Shown: piece by piece, positions 1-10,626 of the stretch
How positions within the stretch are numbered: position 1 is the first letter of the stretch
How the letters are laid out: every line of letters starts with the position of its first letter
NCBI GenBank assembly: GCA_965240325.2
Contig: OZ251223.1
Coordinates: 620,001 to 684,000, forward strand
Source of the DNA: Rebecca billardiae RCC1528
Lineage: Eukaryota; Haptophyta
DNA: 64,000 nt
Direction: 5' to 3'
The notes under the pieces: generated by a model
What the model was told of the DNA's origin: nothing
Database searches by the model: none
What the model saw: the letters and a program-made list of their open reading frames with translations, nothing else
Position numbers and translations under genes: made by a program

Positions 1-48
1 CCTGCTCGGCCCTCCCGCGTCGTCCCCTCCCCGCACGTGACGACCACG

Positions 49-1146
49 ATGGGCACGGCGGCCGATACGCGGATTCGCGCCAGGCGCCTCGGCTCGACGG
101 CGAGTGCCCTCGCCAGCATCGCGCTCCTCGTCGTCCACGCCTCCGCACCTGCCTCCGCGTCGGCCGTGTCCCATGCCGCCGCAGCCGCATCGCACGCCGC
201 CGCGGGCTGCAGCGCAGCAAATGTCTCGTCCGCGACAAACACGACGGAGTGGCGCGATGTGCCGATCTACATCGCCATCGTCGGGCTGCCCAAGTGCGGC
301 ACCACCTACCTGCGCAATCTCCTCGCCGTGCACCCGCAGCTCGCGTGCCCGAGCATGGCGCTCGGCGAGCGCCCCCGGTGCCGCGAGGAGACGGCAGGAG
401 CGCCGATGTGGCGCGCCAGCCCCCCGCCCGCCTTTGTGCGCCGCATGTGCGCGACGGTCAGGGTGTCGGAGCCGAGGGGCCCTGGGCGTGCACGGCCGAG
501 GCGCGTGGTGATCAGCGAGCCGTCCCTTCTGTTCGGGCCGCGGCTCCCCGCCAGCCTCGCGCAGATCCCGGACATCCGCGCCGTCGCGTGCATCCGAGAG
601 CCCATCGCATGGCTGGTGTCCGCGCGCAACCACGTGCTCAGGGAATCTGACGGGAACCCCCTCGCGCTGGGCCCGGCGTGGCGGACGCTGTCTGGCTGCC
701 CAGCCAACCACACGCCTGCGATGCCCCCCTCGCTCGCAGACCTTGCGCTCGGCTGCCAGTGGCACTGGGTGCAGCGCAAGAAGTATGCCCAGCTGCCGCG
801 CCAGCTGAGCGGGCTGGCGGCGGGGGGGCAGGTGATCGTGGTCAGCCTCGAGGCCAACGAGCACAACCAGGTGGGCACGTGGCTGCGGCTGACGAGGTGG
901 CTCGGCGTCAAGTCGGTGCGCTCCCTGGCAGAGCAGCCCGACCCCATCGGCAAGGCCAAGGTGCTCACCCGGGGCCCGTGGTATCAGACCTGGTGCGCCG
1001 ACGTGAGCCCAGCCGTGCGCGCCGCAGTGCACGGCCACTTTGAGCGCTCGTACGGCGCACTGCTGGGCTTCGTGCGGGAGCGCCTGCCACACAGCCTTCT
1101 TTCGCCGAGCCAGAGGCTGGGCACTGCGCGCGTGCTGGCGTGCTAA
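49..1146 (+). CDS. Sulfotransferase-like protein, membrane-anchored or secreted
   Basis: Single-exon frame of 365 aa. I chose the ATG at 49; the open frame begins 12 nt earlier at a GTG. Residues 1-40 hold an Arg-rich start and a hydrophobic Ala/Leu stretch, a signal peptide or signal anchor, so a Golgi location is likely. VGLPKCGTTYLRNLL (79-93) is the 5'-phosphosulfate (PAPS) binding loop of sulfotransferases. IREPIAWLVSARNH (182-195) matches the 3'-phosphate binding motif (Arg...Ser). Family knowledge: such enzymes transfer sulfate from PAPS to carbohydrates or other acceptors. The acceptor cannot be read from the sequence. The gene could extend upstream of the window, but the signal region argues that this is the real N-terminus. 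Confidence 0.75.
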   Translation: MGTAADTRIRARRLGSTASALASIALLVVHASAPASASAVSHAAAAASHAAAGCSAANVSSATNTTEWRDVPIYIAIVGLPKCGTTYLRNLLAVHPQLACPSMALGERPRCREETAGAPMWRASPPPAFVRRMCATVRVSEPRGPGRARPRRVVISEPSLLFGPRLPASLAQIPDIRAVACIREPIAWLVSARNHVLRESDGNPLALGPAWRTLSGCPANHTPAMPPSLADLALGCQWHWVQRKKYAQLPRQLSGLAAGGQVIVVSLEANEHNQVGTWLRLTRWLGVKSVRSLAEQPDPIGKAKVLTRGPWYQTWCADVSPAVRAAVHGHFERSYGALLGFVRERLPHSLLSPSQRLGTARVLAC

Positions 1147-2748
1147 CTCATTAATCAGTCCGCGCGGGGAGTGTCACGGTGACCGGGTCCGGTGCGGCCT
1201 GCGCCCGACGCCGTCCCGGGCAGCGGGCTCGTCGCGCATAGCAGCGCGCGCATCAGTAGCTTGCGCGCGCGCTTATATTATATATATGCTGATTATTTAA
1301 CACCGCGCGACTAGATGAGTATGATCTCGGCCGGCCCCGCGCGCCCGTCGGCCCGTCCGCCGTCGGGCCGACGGCGCCGTCACCGTGCCGCGGCGGCTAA
1401 CTTATCACGGCCACGCGCCGGATCGGACGGCGTCACTCGCGCCGGTCGGATATCTGTGGCATTCTGATCAGTGATCACCCGCGGAGCCGGCGAAAGAATC
1501 CTGCCGTCGCCGACCTGCCGAAATCGGCTGGCCTCGTTAGTTAAGTACGGCGGATTACTGAACTACTGTCCTGGGATTTAGAACGGGCTCCCATGGCCAT
1601 GCTGTGCAGATGTTCGCCGTCAATAATAGTCGCTAATAATTCTTTCTGAATAGTGAATGGTTCGAGGACTTCGAGGAGCGCGGGATCGGGCACGAACGCA
1701 ATCGCGTGCGCGCTTACCTGCGGTTATTGGCAGCATTGCCGTTATTGGTGACAGACAGCCGGAGTCACAGACTGACGCGACCCATATTAATTCGCCGCGA
1801 CAGAAAGGAATCGATGCCATACGACGCGCGCAGATCTACTAAAGGCGACAGCTGAGATCGGTATACAGCGGCATCCCTGGGCGCCCACTGACCTCACCCA
1901 CGGCCAACGCGCTCCGCGGACATCCTCCGTCTCCGGCCAATCCGTACTTCGACAGGCGCCATCACGGGAGAGCTGCTCCCTCGTGCCTGTGTTTTTAAAT
2001 CATAGAATCAGCTGACAGGGCATCGGCGTGGGCAAGGACGGTTGGGCGCCCAGGTGTGCCCATCTCACTCGCGCCACGTACTACCGCGCGAGCCCTGTTA
2101 AGCGGACTGCCGCAGCGACGTCGACGACGGATCCGTCCCGAGCTGGCAGGTCTGCAGTTTCGGTCGTTTGCCCTCTCGTCGTCATCATTCTACTCAGATT
2201 CTCAGTGCATCCCAGGACCGGTGTCCACTGACCCTGAACGACGTGGCCACTGCGAGATTAATATGAACATACCCAGGCTCTTGCACGGATATATGAGCCA
2301 CGACCAATGAGCCCGTAGCTTGCTCTGACGAACAGGTTTACCCACCTGCCGTTGTTGACTTTTGAAACAATATGTGCGAGCCTTCCAACTGGCGGCGTTG
2401 GCGAAAACGTGAATCTGAGAGGCGGCGTGCCGGCCAGCCGGTGCTTCTTTCGCTCGACGCGAGCCCGGACCGCTGCGCTTTTGATTCCGTCAACGCTCAA
2501 GGGTGCGTACGCGAGACGGCACCCGCCGTCCGGAGCGCTTTCAGCGGGAAATCGTCAGGGGATTCAGACCGGCGCGGCGGCGTACACACCGCGCGCACCC
2601 GCGGCCGGCGGGGCAACTGGAGAATCTCAGCAACCAGCACGTCGGGGTCGCCTCGTCTTGCTCGGCCCAGAACCGCACGCGCCGCCGTCTCCTCTCGCGC
2701 GCGCAGCTCGACCGCAGCGACCGCTCGACGCGCCTCAGTTGCTCAGCC
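1147..2748. other. Intergenic region
   Basis: No convincing gene seen. The base composition alternates between GC-rich and AT-richer patches, and the short open frames here have no motif I recognise. The last 250 bases are GC-rich and run open into the next gene; I take them as its promoter and 5' UTR. Confidence 0.5.
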
Positions 2749-5075
2749 ATGTCGAACGCATCCATGTGGAAGCTGGCGTCGACCTGCGCGCTGCAGCCGC
2801 TCCGCCTCATGCACAGCGTGGCGAGGCGCGCCGCTGATTCCCACAGCGCCGCTGGCCCGCTCGCGCTGCAGCGGTGGCAGCAGACGGCGCGCGCGCTGGC
2901 GACGGCGACGCCCGCGGGGCCGTCAAAGACGGCCGGTGCACACCGGAGCATGGCCTCCGTCGCCGAGAGCGTCGACTACGACGACGACGAGCTCGCGCCG
3001 CCGCACACGTCGACCATCACCGACGAGCCGCCGAGCGTGAAGGAGGTGGCGCGCGGGCGCGTGGCGGATCTGCAGCGGCGGGCGGTGCAGGGCGGCGGGT
3101 CGGAGCGCGTGGCGACGCAGCACGCGCGCGGCAAGCTCACCGCGCGCGAGCGCCTCTCGCTGCTCCTCGACGCCGGCACGTTCCGCGAGACGGATCAGAT
3201 CAAAGCGCACCGCGCGACCGAATTCGGGATGGACAAGAAGCAGTTCCCGGGCGACGGCGTGGTGACGGGGCAGGGGAAGATCTTCGGGCGCACGGTGTTC
3301 GTCTGCTCGCAGGACTTCACCGTCCTCGGCGGCTCCCTCTCCGAGACGCACGCCGAGAAGATCTGCAAAGTGATGGACCGCGCGATGCTCGTCGGCGCGC
3401 CGCTCATCTGCCTGAACGACTCGGGCGGCGCGCGCATCCAGGAGGGCATCGCGTCGCTCGCGGGCTTCGCCGAGGTGTTCCAGCGCAACGTGCTCGCGAG
3501 CGGCGTCATCCCGCAGATCTCCGTGATCATGGGCCCGTGCGCCGGCGGCGCCGTCTACTCGCCCGCGCTCACGGACTTCACGTTCATGGTACGCGATTCA
3601 TCGTACATGTTCGTGACTGGCCCGGACGTCGTGAAGGCTGTGACGAACGAGGAGGTGACGGCGGAGGCGCTCGGCGGCGCGCAGACGCACTCGCGCGTGT
3701 CGGGCGTCTGCCACGGCGCCTTCGACAACGAGCTCGAGGCGATGGCCGGCATCCGCAACTTCGTCTCCTACATGCCACAGTCAAACCGCGAGAAGCCGGC
3801 CATCCTGCCGACCGACGACTGCCGGCACCGCACCAACCTGGACGTGCTCGACACGGTGGTGCCGGACGACCCGAACCAGCCGTACGACATGCGCTCGATC
3901 GTGGAGCGCGTGGTCGACGACGGCAAGCTCGACGAGATCCAGCCCGAGTACGCGCGCAACATCATCGTCGGCTTTGCGCGCATGGAAGGCCGCTCGGTCG
4001 GCATCGTCGCCAACCAGCCTCTGGAGGTCGCGGGCTGCCTGGACATCGACTCGGCGGTGAAGGTGCGGGCCGCCGCGCCGCGCCGCGCCGAGGGCGCGGG
4101 TGTCGGCGCGGTCGTCGCGTTGGCCTCGCCGCCTCGCGCCGCGCCAGGCCGCGCTTCGCGCGAGAGCTCACGCGCGCACGCCTTGCCGCGCGCTCTGGCG
4201 CCCACCCCGCCCGCGCACGCGCGGGCGCGCAGGCTGCGCGCTTTGTGCGCTTCTGCGACGCCTTTGAGATCCCGCTGGTCTCGTTCGTCGACATGCCGGG
4301 CTTCCTCCCGGGCACGGTGCAGGAGTACAACGGCCTCATTCGCCACGGCGCCAAGCTGCTGTACGCGTACGCGGAGGCGACGGTGCCCAAGATCACCATC
4401 ATCACGCGCAAGGTGCGCCCTCGCGCCCCGCGCGCGCACACACACGCCGCCGCCGCCCGCACGCGCGCGCGCGCACGCGCCCGCGGCTGTGCGCATGCTT
4501 GCTCACGCGCGTCGGTCCCTCCACGCGGCGTGCGCGCGTGCAGGCGTACGGCGGCGGCTACATCACCATGTCCAGCAAGCACCTGCGCGGCGATGCCAAC
4601 TACGCGTGGCCCTCGGCTGAGATTGCTGTGATGGGCGCCAAGGTGGGCGGCAGCCGCGGCGCACGGCGGCGCGCGCTCGGCCCGCGCGCGCGGCGGCGTG
4701 TGTGCCTGGCATGCAGCTCACTGTCCGCGCCCCACCGCCGTGCGCCGCCGCCTCTCGCCCCCGCCCCGCCGCCCGCTCTGCGCCGTCCTCTCCCCCCTCT
4801 ATCTCCCCCCGTATCTCCCTCCATCTCCCCTCTCTCTCTCTACCGACCGTCCGCAGGGCGCGGCGGAGATCATTGCGCGCGGCAAGAACAAGGAGGAGGC
4901 GACGCGCGACTACGAGGAGAAGTTCGCCAACCCCATCATGGCGGCGGAGCGCGGCTTTGTCGACGGGATCCTGAGGCCGCGGGACACGCGCCGCGTGATC
5001 TGCGAGGACCTGGAGCTTTTCCAGGACAAGCAGCTCACCAACCCGACAAAAAAGCACGCCAACATGCCGCTGTAA
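2749..5075 (+). CDS. PCCB: Propionyl-CoA carboxylase beta chain, mitochondrial
   Basis: Carboxyltransferase subunit of the biotin enzyme that converts propionyl-CoA to methylmalonyl-CoA in the mitochondrial matrix. Exons: 2749-4062, 4233-4412, 4544-4642, 4857-5075; all three introns are GT-AG and phase 0, giving 603 aa. Residues 1 to about 65 are rich in Ala, Arg and Ser with few acids, a mitochondrial presequence; this makes it longer than the human protein (about 540 aa). The two crotonase-like halves are clear: [16 protein letters not shown], then [12 protein letters not shown] and [16 protein letters not shown] in the N-half, and [15 protein letters not shown] plus [14 protein letters not shown] in the C-half. 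The C-terminus KHANMPL matches the family. Methylcrotonyl-CoA carboxylase beta is the main alternative, but the exon 2 to exon 4 sequence fits PCCB better. No alpha subunit is in the window. Confidence 0.92.
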
Positions 5076-7438
5076 TTGCCGGACGCGGTTGGTAGTCGCA
5101 GGCGGCGCGCGGCGGCGGTGACGGCAGTGTGCCTCCTGCCGCCGCGCCCGCCATCCTGTAGCCTGGCCGGGCGGGCCCCCGCGGGCCACACGGCCCACTG
5201 CTCGCCCCCCGAGCAGCCGGCACGCCGGCTCCACCCGGCACCCCGCATGCTAGTGCCTGCGGCACGCATGGGCAGCCTTCCGCCTTGCCCGTTGCCGCCG
5301 ATTCAGCCATGCACTGTCTGACACTGTTGTAGCAGTGGCCACGTACTCCTCAGCCAAGTGAGCGGCTGCAGCCTGCACCTGGACACACTCGGTCACCGCT
5401 CCTAAGATAAAGATAGACTGAGGCACTAAGTGGCATCACTGCTCGTAATAATCAGTCGTAATGTCTTATCTGTCCTGACTCAGACTATCATACTCACTAT
5501 CCGGACTACATAGTACATAAATTCATAATCTGAGGTCTCAGTCTGAGTAGACGACATCAGCCAGTGAGTTCGGCCTCGCCGCGGCCGCGAGGCGACGGCC
5601 ACGGCACGGGCCGAGCAGCCCCGGGGGCGTCACAGCGGCGGTCCAGCCAGCCGCTGCGGCTGCCCGCTGAGATGGCCCACGCCGGTGTCCGGTGCGACCC
5701 GGTCTGCATCAGCCATCAGGCGGTGAGTGAGCCAGCTGTGCCCGCTTCCGGCTTCGTCGGAGTCAGACCGCGCGAAGGCTTGACTCTCAGAGAGTCAGCA
5801 GACATCAGCAGAGTAGACAGTAGTGCTCTACTATAGCAGCATCATTAGCGGCATATATGTAGGCCATACTCACATAGCCATAGGCTGACGCCCGACAAGT
5901 AAGATATTTGGCGGCGCCGTATTTAATGACGCGCGACTAAGAATTTGTCTTACTTACTGTACAGTCAACTGAGCTAGACTTTTATTAAAGCTGCTATGTG
6001 AGTAATGTGAGAGTCCGAAGGCGACCCGCAGTGAGTGAGCGTCAGCGTGTCGGACACTGACTCGGCGCACGCGAAAAGAAGACTGCCGTACTAGTTACGA
6101 GCAAATACTGCCAATTACTACAGCAATTACCTTGCATGCTTATGAGTCATTCAATTTCACACCGGCACCCGCGGCGCCGGGGCAACCCGCCGGGCGGGGT
6201 GCTCACAACGCCGTCCAGGGAACGGGGTCGTCCAGGGGACGGAGGCGGAGAAAAGACGACTGCACGCTCCCGCCCGGGCCGGCCCGTGCTCCCGCGCGAG
6301 CGCTGCCCGCTGCGCAACAATGAAATGGACTTGCGGCACACTCATTATTGCTAGGCAAAGCGAACTTCCTGTTCATAAGGCGTACGCAGTGATGACTGAA
6401 TTGACTGGAGGGTGGTGGTTGGTTGGGGGCTGGCCAGGGTAGGGCTGGAGGCTTCGGCCGCCAGTCTGATCACCCGGAGCCCGTTATATAGAGGGGAACT
6501 TAAAAAATATGGGTTGGCGCTGCGCGTCAACTTGGGCTGGAAACCTGTTTCTGAAACGCACGATGGCACGCCGGGCCGGTGGCCCGAGCTCGGAATTCCG
6601 ACGCTCGGCCATGGGCGCCACAGGGGCGCCGCGGCGGGGCTGACGACGCGCGCGCGTGTGCACGTCTGGGCACGGAGTGCGCGCTGCAATGACTGTCCCG
6701 TCTGCAGCACCACGCCCCGCGCTGTGAGTGAGAGTGTGGCCCGCGCCCAAGCGAAACGCCGGACGGGCGGCACTCCGCCGACCTTGCCGTCCGCCGACCA
6801 ACCCGCGGCCGCCTGCTGCAGCTCGTGGAAGGCACGCAGTCGCGCGCTCGCGCGTGGATGGCGGCCCTGCGCGTATGCGCCCGCCGCGCGTGCCGCTTCA
6901 TCCGCTGGCACCGCACGCGAGGGCGCTCGTCGCGCGCAGTCGGCAGCTCGAGCCCTCCGCCGCCCGACCGGGCCGGCGCCACGCCTCGCGCTCGTGCTCG
7001 AGCTGAGGCGGCGCGTGTCGCCCGAGCCGGCGGGTTCGCACGCGTGCGCGTGGTGGGCGGCCTCGCGCGTGAGCCCGCTGCGCGCCCCGCGTTGTTCGCT
7101 GGCGCCGCACGCGAGCCGTTCGTCGCGCGACCGACCGCAAGAGGGCGACCCTCGCTCGTGGGCTCTCGCTCTCTGTCGGCTTCGGACCCGGGACGCCGAG
7201 GCCGCGCGACGGGCCGACGGCGACGACGGCGCGAGGTGGTTTCGATTCCTTTGTTTCGACGCTCGTATGTCAAATGCAAGATGATATCCGCGTGGACGCC
7301 GCGTGCTAATATCGGCGCGCACTTTAAGCCACTTTTCGATCGGACGCGACCACGAGTCCGAATTAGTCCAAGAGTCCCACACGCGCCCAAGAGGAATCCC
7401 GAGCGTGCGGACCCGACGTCCCTCGGCGGCAACGAGGC
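5076..7438. other. Intergenic region with one copy of an 81-bp dispersed repeat
   Basis: No gene I can support. 5330-6130 is AT-richer and rich in short CTGA/TCAG-type words. 6408-6488 is a repeat found again at 36297. 6600-7260 is very GC-rich; long frames exist on both strands but look like composition artefacts. The stretch just before 7439 probably holds the promoter of the next gene. Confidence 0.5.
6408..6488. repeat. Dispersed 81-bp repeat, copy 1
   Basis: Identical over 81 bases to 36297-36377, in the same orientation. Both copies end in a GTTATA motif followed by a diverging AT-rich stretch. Function unknown. Confidence 0.85.
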
Positions 7439-8422
7439 ATGCTGACGACAGCGCTCCGCCGCAGCATCGCCTCGCTCGCGCGGCACGCGCCACGCGCCCG
7501 CGTGACGGTGCGCATGCCCGCGACGAGTGCCAACATGGGCCCGGGCTTCGACTCCCTCGGCATCGCGCTCGCCAACCAAGCCACCACCAAACTTCCTCTC
7601 CGCCGAGCTGTCAACAACTGCCCGCTTCAACCCATGTCGACTGGGGAGACCTCGGCGCCGGGGCGGCAGGAGAACGAGGCGTGGGACGATGTGTACGACG
7701 AGGGGTCGCCCGCGCGCTACTTCCAAGACCTCTTTACGAAGGACCACGCGATGTGGCACGACCAGCTCGTCGAGCTCTTCGCCGCTGAGCTCGACGCGTT
7801 CGTCGAGCGCACCGGCGGCGAGCGCGAGCTGCTCGCCGTCGAGTTCGCCGCGCTGTACGGCAATGCGACAATGGCGTACAAGTACGGGCTCCGCGCGCAC
7901 GACGTTGAGCGCGCGTGGCACGAGGATGAGTGGCTGCCCGCGCCGAGGCATAACATCCGCGTGGTCGCCTCCGACCTCGATGAGAAGCGGCTGCAGTACG
8001 GGCTGCGGCGAGGCCTCTTTGCCGAGGTCCACGCGCACGACCTGAACGAGCCGGTGCTTCCCGAGGCGCTCGCGCGGCACATGGCGCAGGCGGACGTGCT
8101 GGTGTGGATGCTCGGCGCCTACTACATGCAGCTGCCGCTCTACTGGCAGCGGATGGTCCTGCAATTCCTCAGCGACCGGCGGCGCGAGAAGCTCGTGGTG
8201 TACACGGACTCGCCGCCCTTCCAGCCAGCCAACTTCTCGCCCGAGGCGCTCTTTGCAGGCGTGCCGGGCTGGACGTCGGTCAAGCGATTCATGAAGGTGC
8301 GCAACTTTTCCCTCGCTCGGCCCGAAGGCGCCACTGAGTTTTGGATGAACGTCTATGTCGTCCGCTTCCGCGCGGCTGAGGACAGGCACGACCCGTACGC
8401 CCATCCTGACGAGTGTCAGTGA
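7439..8422 (+). CDS. Methyltransferase-like protein preceded by a homoserine-kinase N-terminal fragment
   Basis: Single open frame of 327 aa from the ATG at 7439. Residues 20-44 contain VRMPATSANMGPGFDSLGIA, the strand and first conserved motif of homoserine kinase (GHMP kinase family). The ATP-binding PxxxGLGSSAA motif and the rest of that enzyme are absent. From about residue 66 (an internal Met, 7634) the protein changes to another fold: FAALYGNATMAYKYGL, VVASDLDEKRLQYGL and VLVWMLGAYYM resemble motifs I, II and post-II of class I SAM-dependent methyltransferases, though the usual GxGxG loop is degenerate. The substrate is unknown. Translation might start at the internal Met, leaving the kinase piece as a relic. 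I see no intron that would join it to a kinase body. Confidence 0.55.
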   Translation: MLTTALRRSIASLARHAPRARVTVRMPATSANMGPGFDSLGIALANQATTKLPLRRAVNNCPLQPMSTGETSAPGRQENEAWDDVYDEGSPARYFQDLFTKDHAMWHDQLVELFAAELDAFVERTGGERELLAVEFAALYGNATMAYKYGLRAHDVERAWHEDEWLPAPRHNIRVVASDLDEKRLQYGLRRGLFAEVHAHDLNEPVLPEALARHMAQADVLVWMLGAYYMQLPLYWQRMVLQFLSDRRREKLVVYTDSPPFQPANFSPEALFAGVPGWTSVKRFMKVRNFSLARPEGATEFWMNVYVVRFRAAEDRHDPYAHPDECQ

Positions 8423-9587
8423 GGCTTCGAGGGCGGGCGCGACCCGTACCGGCGCCCACCCCAGCAAGTATGGCTCGGAAGACAGGCACGAGTACGACCC
8501 TGTCGGCGGGGCGCACAGCCACCTGCCTGACATGGCGGACCGTGTGATCGGCCCGCAGGCCGCACGCTGCGCGCCATTATGATGGGCGCACGGCAGCTTT
8601 GCGGCCACTGGCGCCACCGTGAGGCCGCGCGCTCGTGTTGGCGGGCTCCTGCCAGCCGCGCGTACTTTCTGAGTGTACTGTGAGCCGGCGGGCGGCGCGT
8701 GAGGGCCGCAGCGTCAGACTGCGGCGTCCGGCTTTGGCCGCCGTGCGCACCGTCCGGCGTGCAGCCGTCTGCGGCCGCAGAAGCGGCAGGGTCTGCGCCG
8801 CATTACATGATGAGCTCTTATGACTGATGAGTAATCTCTCTCTCTCTCTCTATACTGTAGTCGCTGTAGAAGCGCAAGCAAGCTGCGAGGCCATCGCCAT
8901 GACCTGCGCATGACTCTGAGTCGTGAGCTCGAAGGCGATCGTGATAAACGGATGCCGTGTTGTTGCGGAGCTGACTCAGCTGTTAGTGTTAGAGCTCATC
9001 AGGTCCAGCAAGACGAGGTCGTCGTCGAGGAAGAGCATGCCCACGCACACGTGCAGCAAGCCCGGCAGTGAGAGAGCCTCAGCCTCTCGCGCGCGCGCGC
9101 GCGCGCGCGCGGGGGGGGGGGGCGGGGCGGGGGGGGGGGGCAGGGGGGGGGCACGCTTATATTGTTGTGCGCAGCATGATGTGCGCGCTGCCAGCTGCAC
9201 ACCGAGGACGACGATGATGAGCAGCGACACGACCGTGATCCGCGAAGGACGCTTTGAACACCGCTGCCGCTGGAAGCGTGACCCTGTCGACAACGGCAAG
9301 CTTGACGAGCACGCCATCGCATGACATACATACATGCACACCACTGAGATGAGGGAGAGGGCAATGCCGCCGGCAGTGAAGGCTATACTAAGAAGCACTG
9401 AATCAGAGACACACATCATCAAATAGTTTAGGCGCGAGATTAATCTCGCCTGCCTGAGCTGTGTGCGTCTCTTATTTCTAGTAAACTGTCATCTCAGCCT
9501 GCCTGAGCTGTCTGCTGTGTGCGTGTCTTAGTCTTAGTAAACTGTCCGCCTCAGCCCAACGCTGCTGCAGGCACAGGGAAGCGCCAT
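8423..9587. other. Intergenic region with GC dinucleotide and poly-G tract
   Basis: No gene supported. 9088-9151 is a run of GC dinucleotides followed by nearly pure G (over 50 bases), a likely G-quadruplex former. 8832-8855 has a short CT repeat. 9430-9545 contains two imperfect copies of a motif including CTGCCTGAGCTG. Confidence 0.5.
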
Positions 9588-9953
9588 ATGCACAGGGCCC
9601 ACGCAGACAGCCCCCCGCCACCTGTGGCACTAGGACCTCCGCTTGGACACCGCCCGGGATGTAGCCCAGCTGGTGGCAGCAGCAGTGCCAGGCTGCCAGC
9701 GTCCGCGCCGCCCCGCCCGCCCGTCGCGCAGCTTGTCGATCCCCCTACACTGAGGCGTCGCCCGCCGGCCAAAAGGGGCCGCCTGGATTCCGATACCCTG
9801 CAGCCTTACTTGCCAGGCGTCCCTGTCCCTGACCAGCCCAAGCCTTCAGCACCTGCGCCTGAGGGCCCTCCCCTGCGCAAGTCTGCCAGGCTGTGCCAGC
9901 GCCGCATGCGCGGCGCAGGCACAGCTGCAGCTCCTCGCCAGCATGACGAGTGA
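9588..9953 (+). CDS. Hypothetical proline-rich protein
   Basis: Possible 121-aa protein. The open frame starts upstream at a GTG; the first ATG is at 9588. It is rich in Pro, Ala and Arg, with a basic patch (RRRPPAKRGRLD) that could act as a nuclear signal. No domain is recognised. Because any frame stays open easily at this GC content, it may not be a gene. A further Pro-rich frame follows at 9943 in another phase, so an unspliced intron or frameshift is possible. Confidence 0.25.
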   Translation: MHRAHADSPPPPVALGPPLGHRPGCSPAGGSSSARLPASAPPRPPVAQLVDPPTLRRRPPAKRGRLDSDTLQPYLPGVPVPDQPKPSAPAPEGPPLRKSARLCQRRMRGAGTAAAPRQHDE

Positions 9954-10626
9954 CGACGCTTCACATGCACCTGCGTACAGGCACGGCCTGCCTGGGAGCA
10001 GCCCGCCGGTGCGAACCTCGGGCAGCAGCCGTACATGCAGGCCGGCACGAGCGGCAGGGTCGCACCAGTGCCGGCCCCAGCCCGTGAAGCGCAAACAGCC
10101 CGACGACCCGGCCCCCGCGGCTGGCGAGCCAGCTGACCCCCCGGGCAGCAGAACCTTGCCGCCGGCTTTGAGGCCGACTCGCCACACTGGGCCCCATGTC
10201 ACCTGAGGGCCAGCCCTTCTGTGTGATATGCTACCCCAGTCATGCCGCTTGATACACGCCTTCCCCAACCGACAGTGGGGCTCCACGTTCAATACTACAT
10301 CCTCATCCTGTCGGCGCGCTGTCGCATCGGCGCCCAGTCGGAGAGTTCGGACGGCGACGTCTTGTGGACGACGGTGGGGCGAGGACGACGGGCGCTGGCG
10401 CGCCGCGAGGCGGCCGCAGCCCTCATCCAGGCCTCGCAGGCGTCGGGACGGCTGACATGAAAGTGATGAATGAATCTTCGGACGGGCTCCGACCAAAGCC
10501 TCCGGCCGGACCGTTTAGGTTTAGGTCGCAGAAATTCCGGTTGCTCGCGCGGTCGCGCCGCGTCCGTGGGCGGGAGGGCGTCAACTCAAACTCCACCCCG
10601 GCGCCGCTCATGGGCGCGAGGGCTTG
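9954..10626. other. Intergenic region upstream of the FANCM-like gene
   Basis: GC-rich, with short open frames that lack motifs. It probably includes the promoter of the helicase gene. Confidence 0.4.

Noticed and set aside
6527-8617. Minus-strand open frame of 696 codons
   Set aside because: Antisense to the methyltransferase-like gene; its first part mirrors that gene and the rest is low complexity.
10195-10251. Short frame with a CVICY zinc-knuckle-like motif
   Set aside because: Only 18 codons, with a stop just upstream and no second zinc pair.
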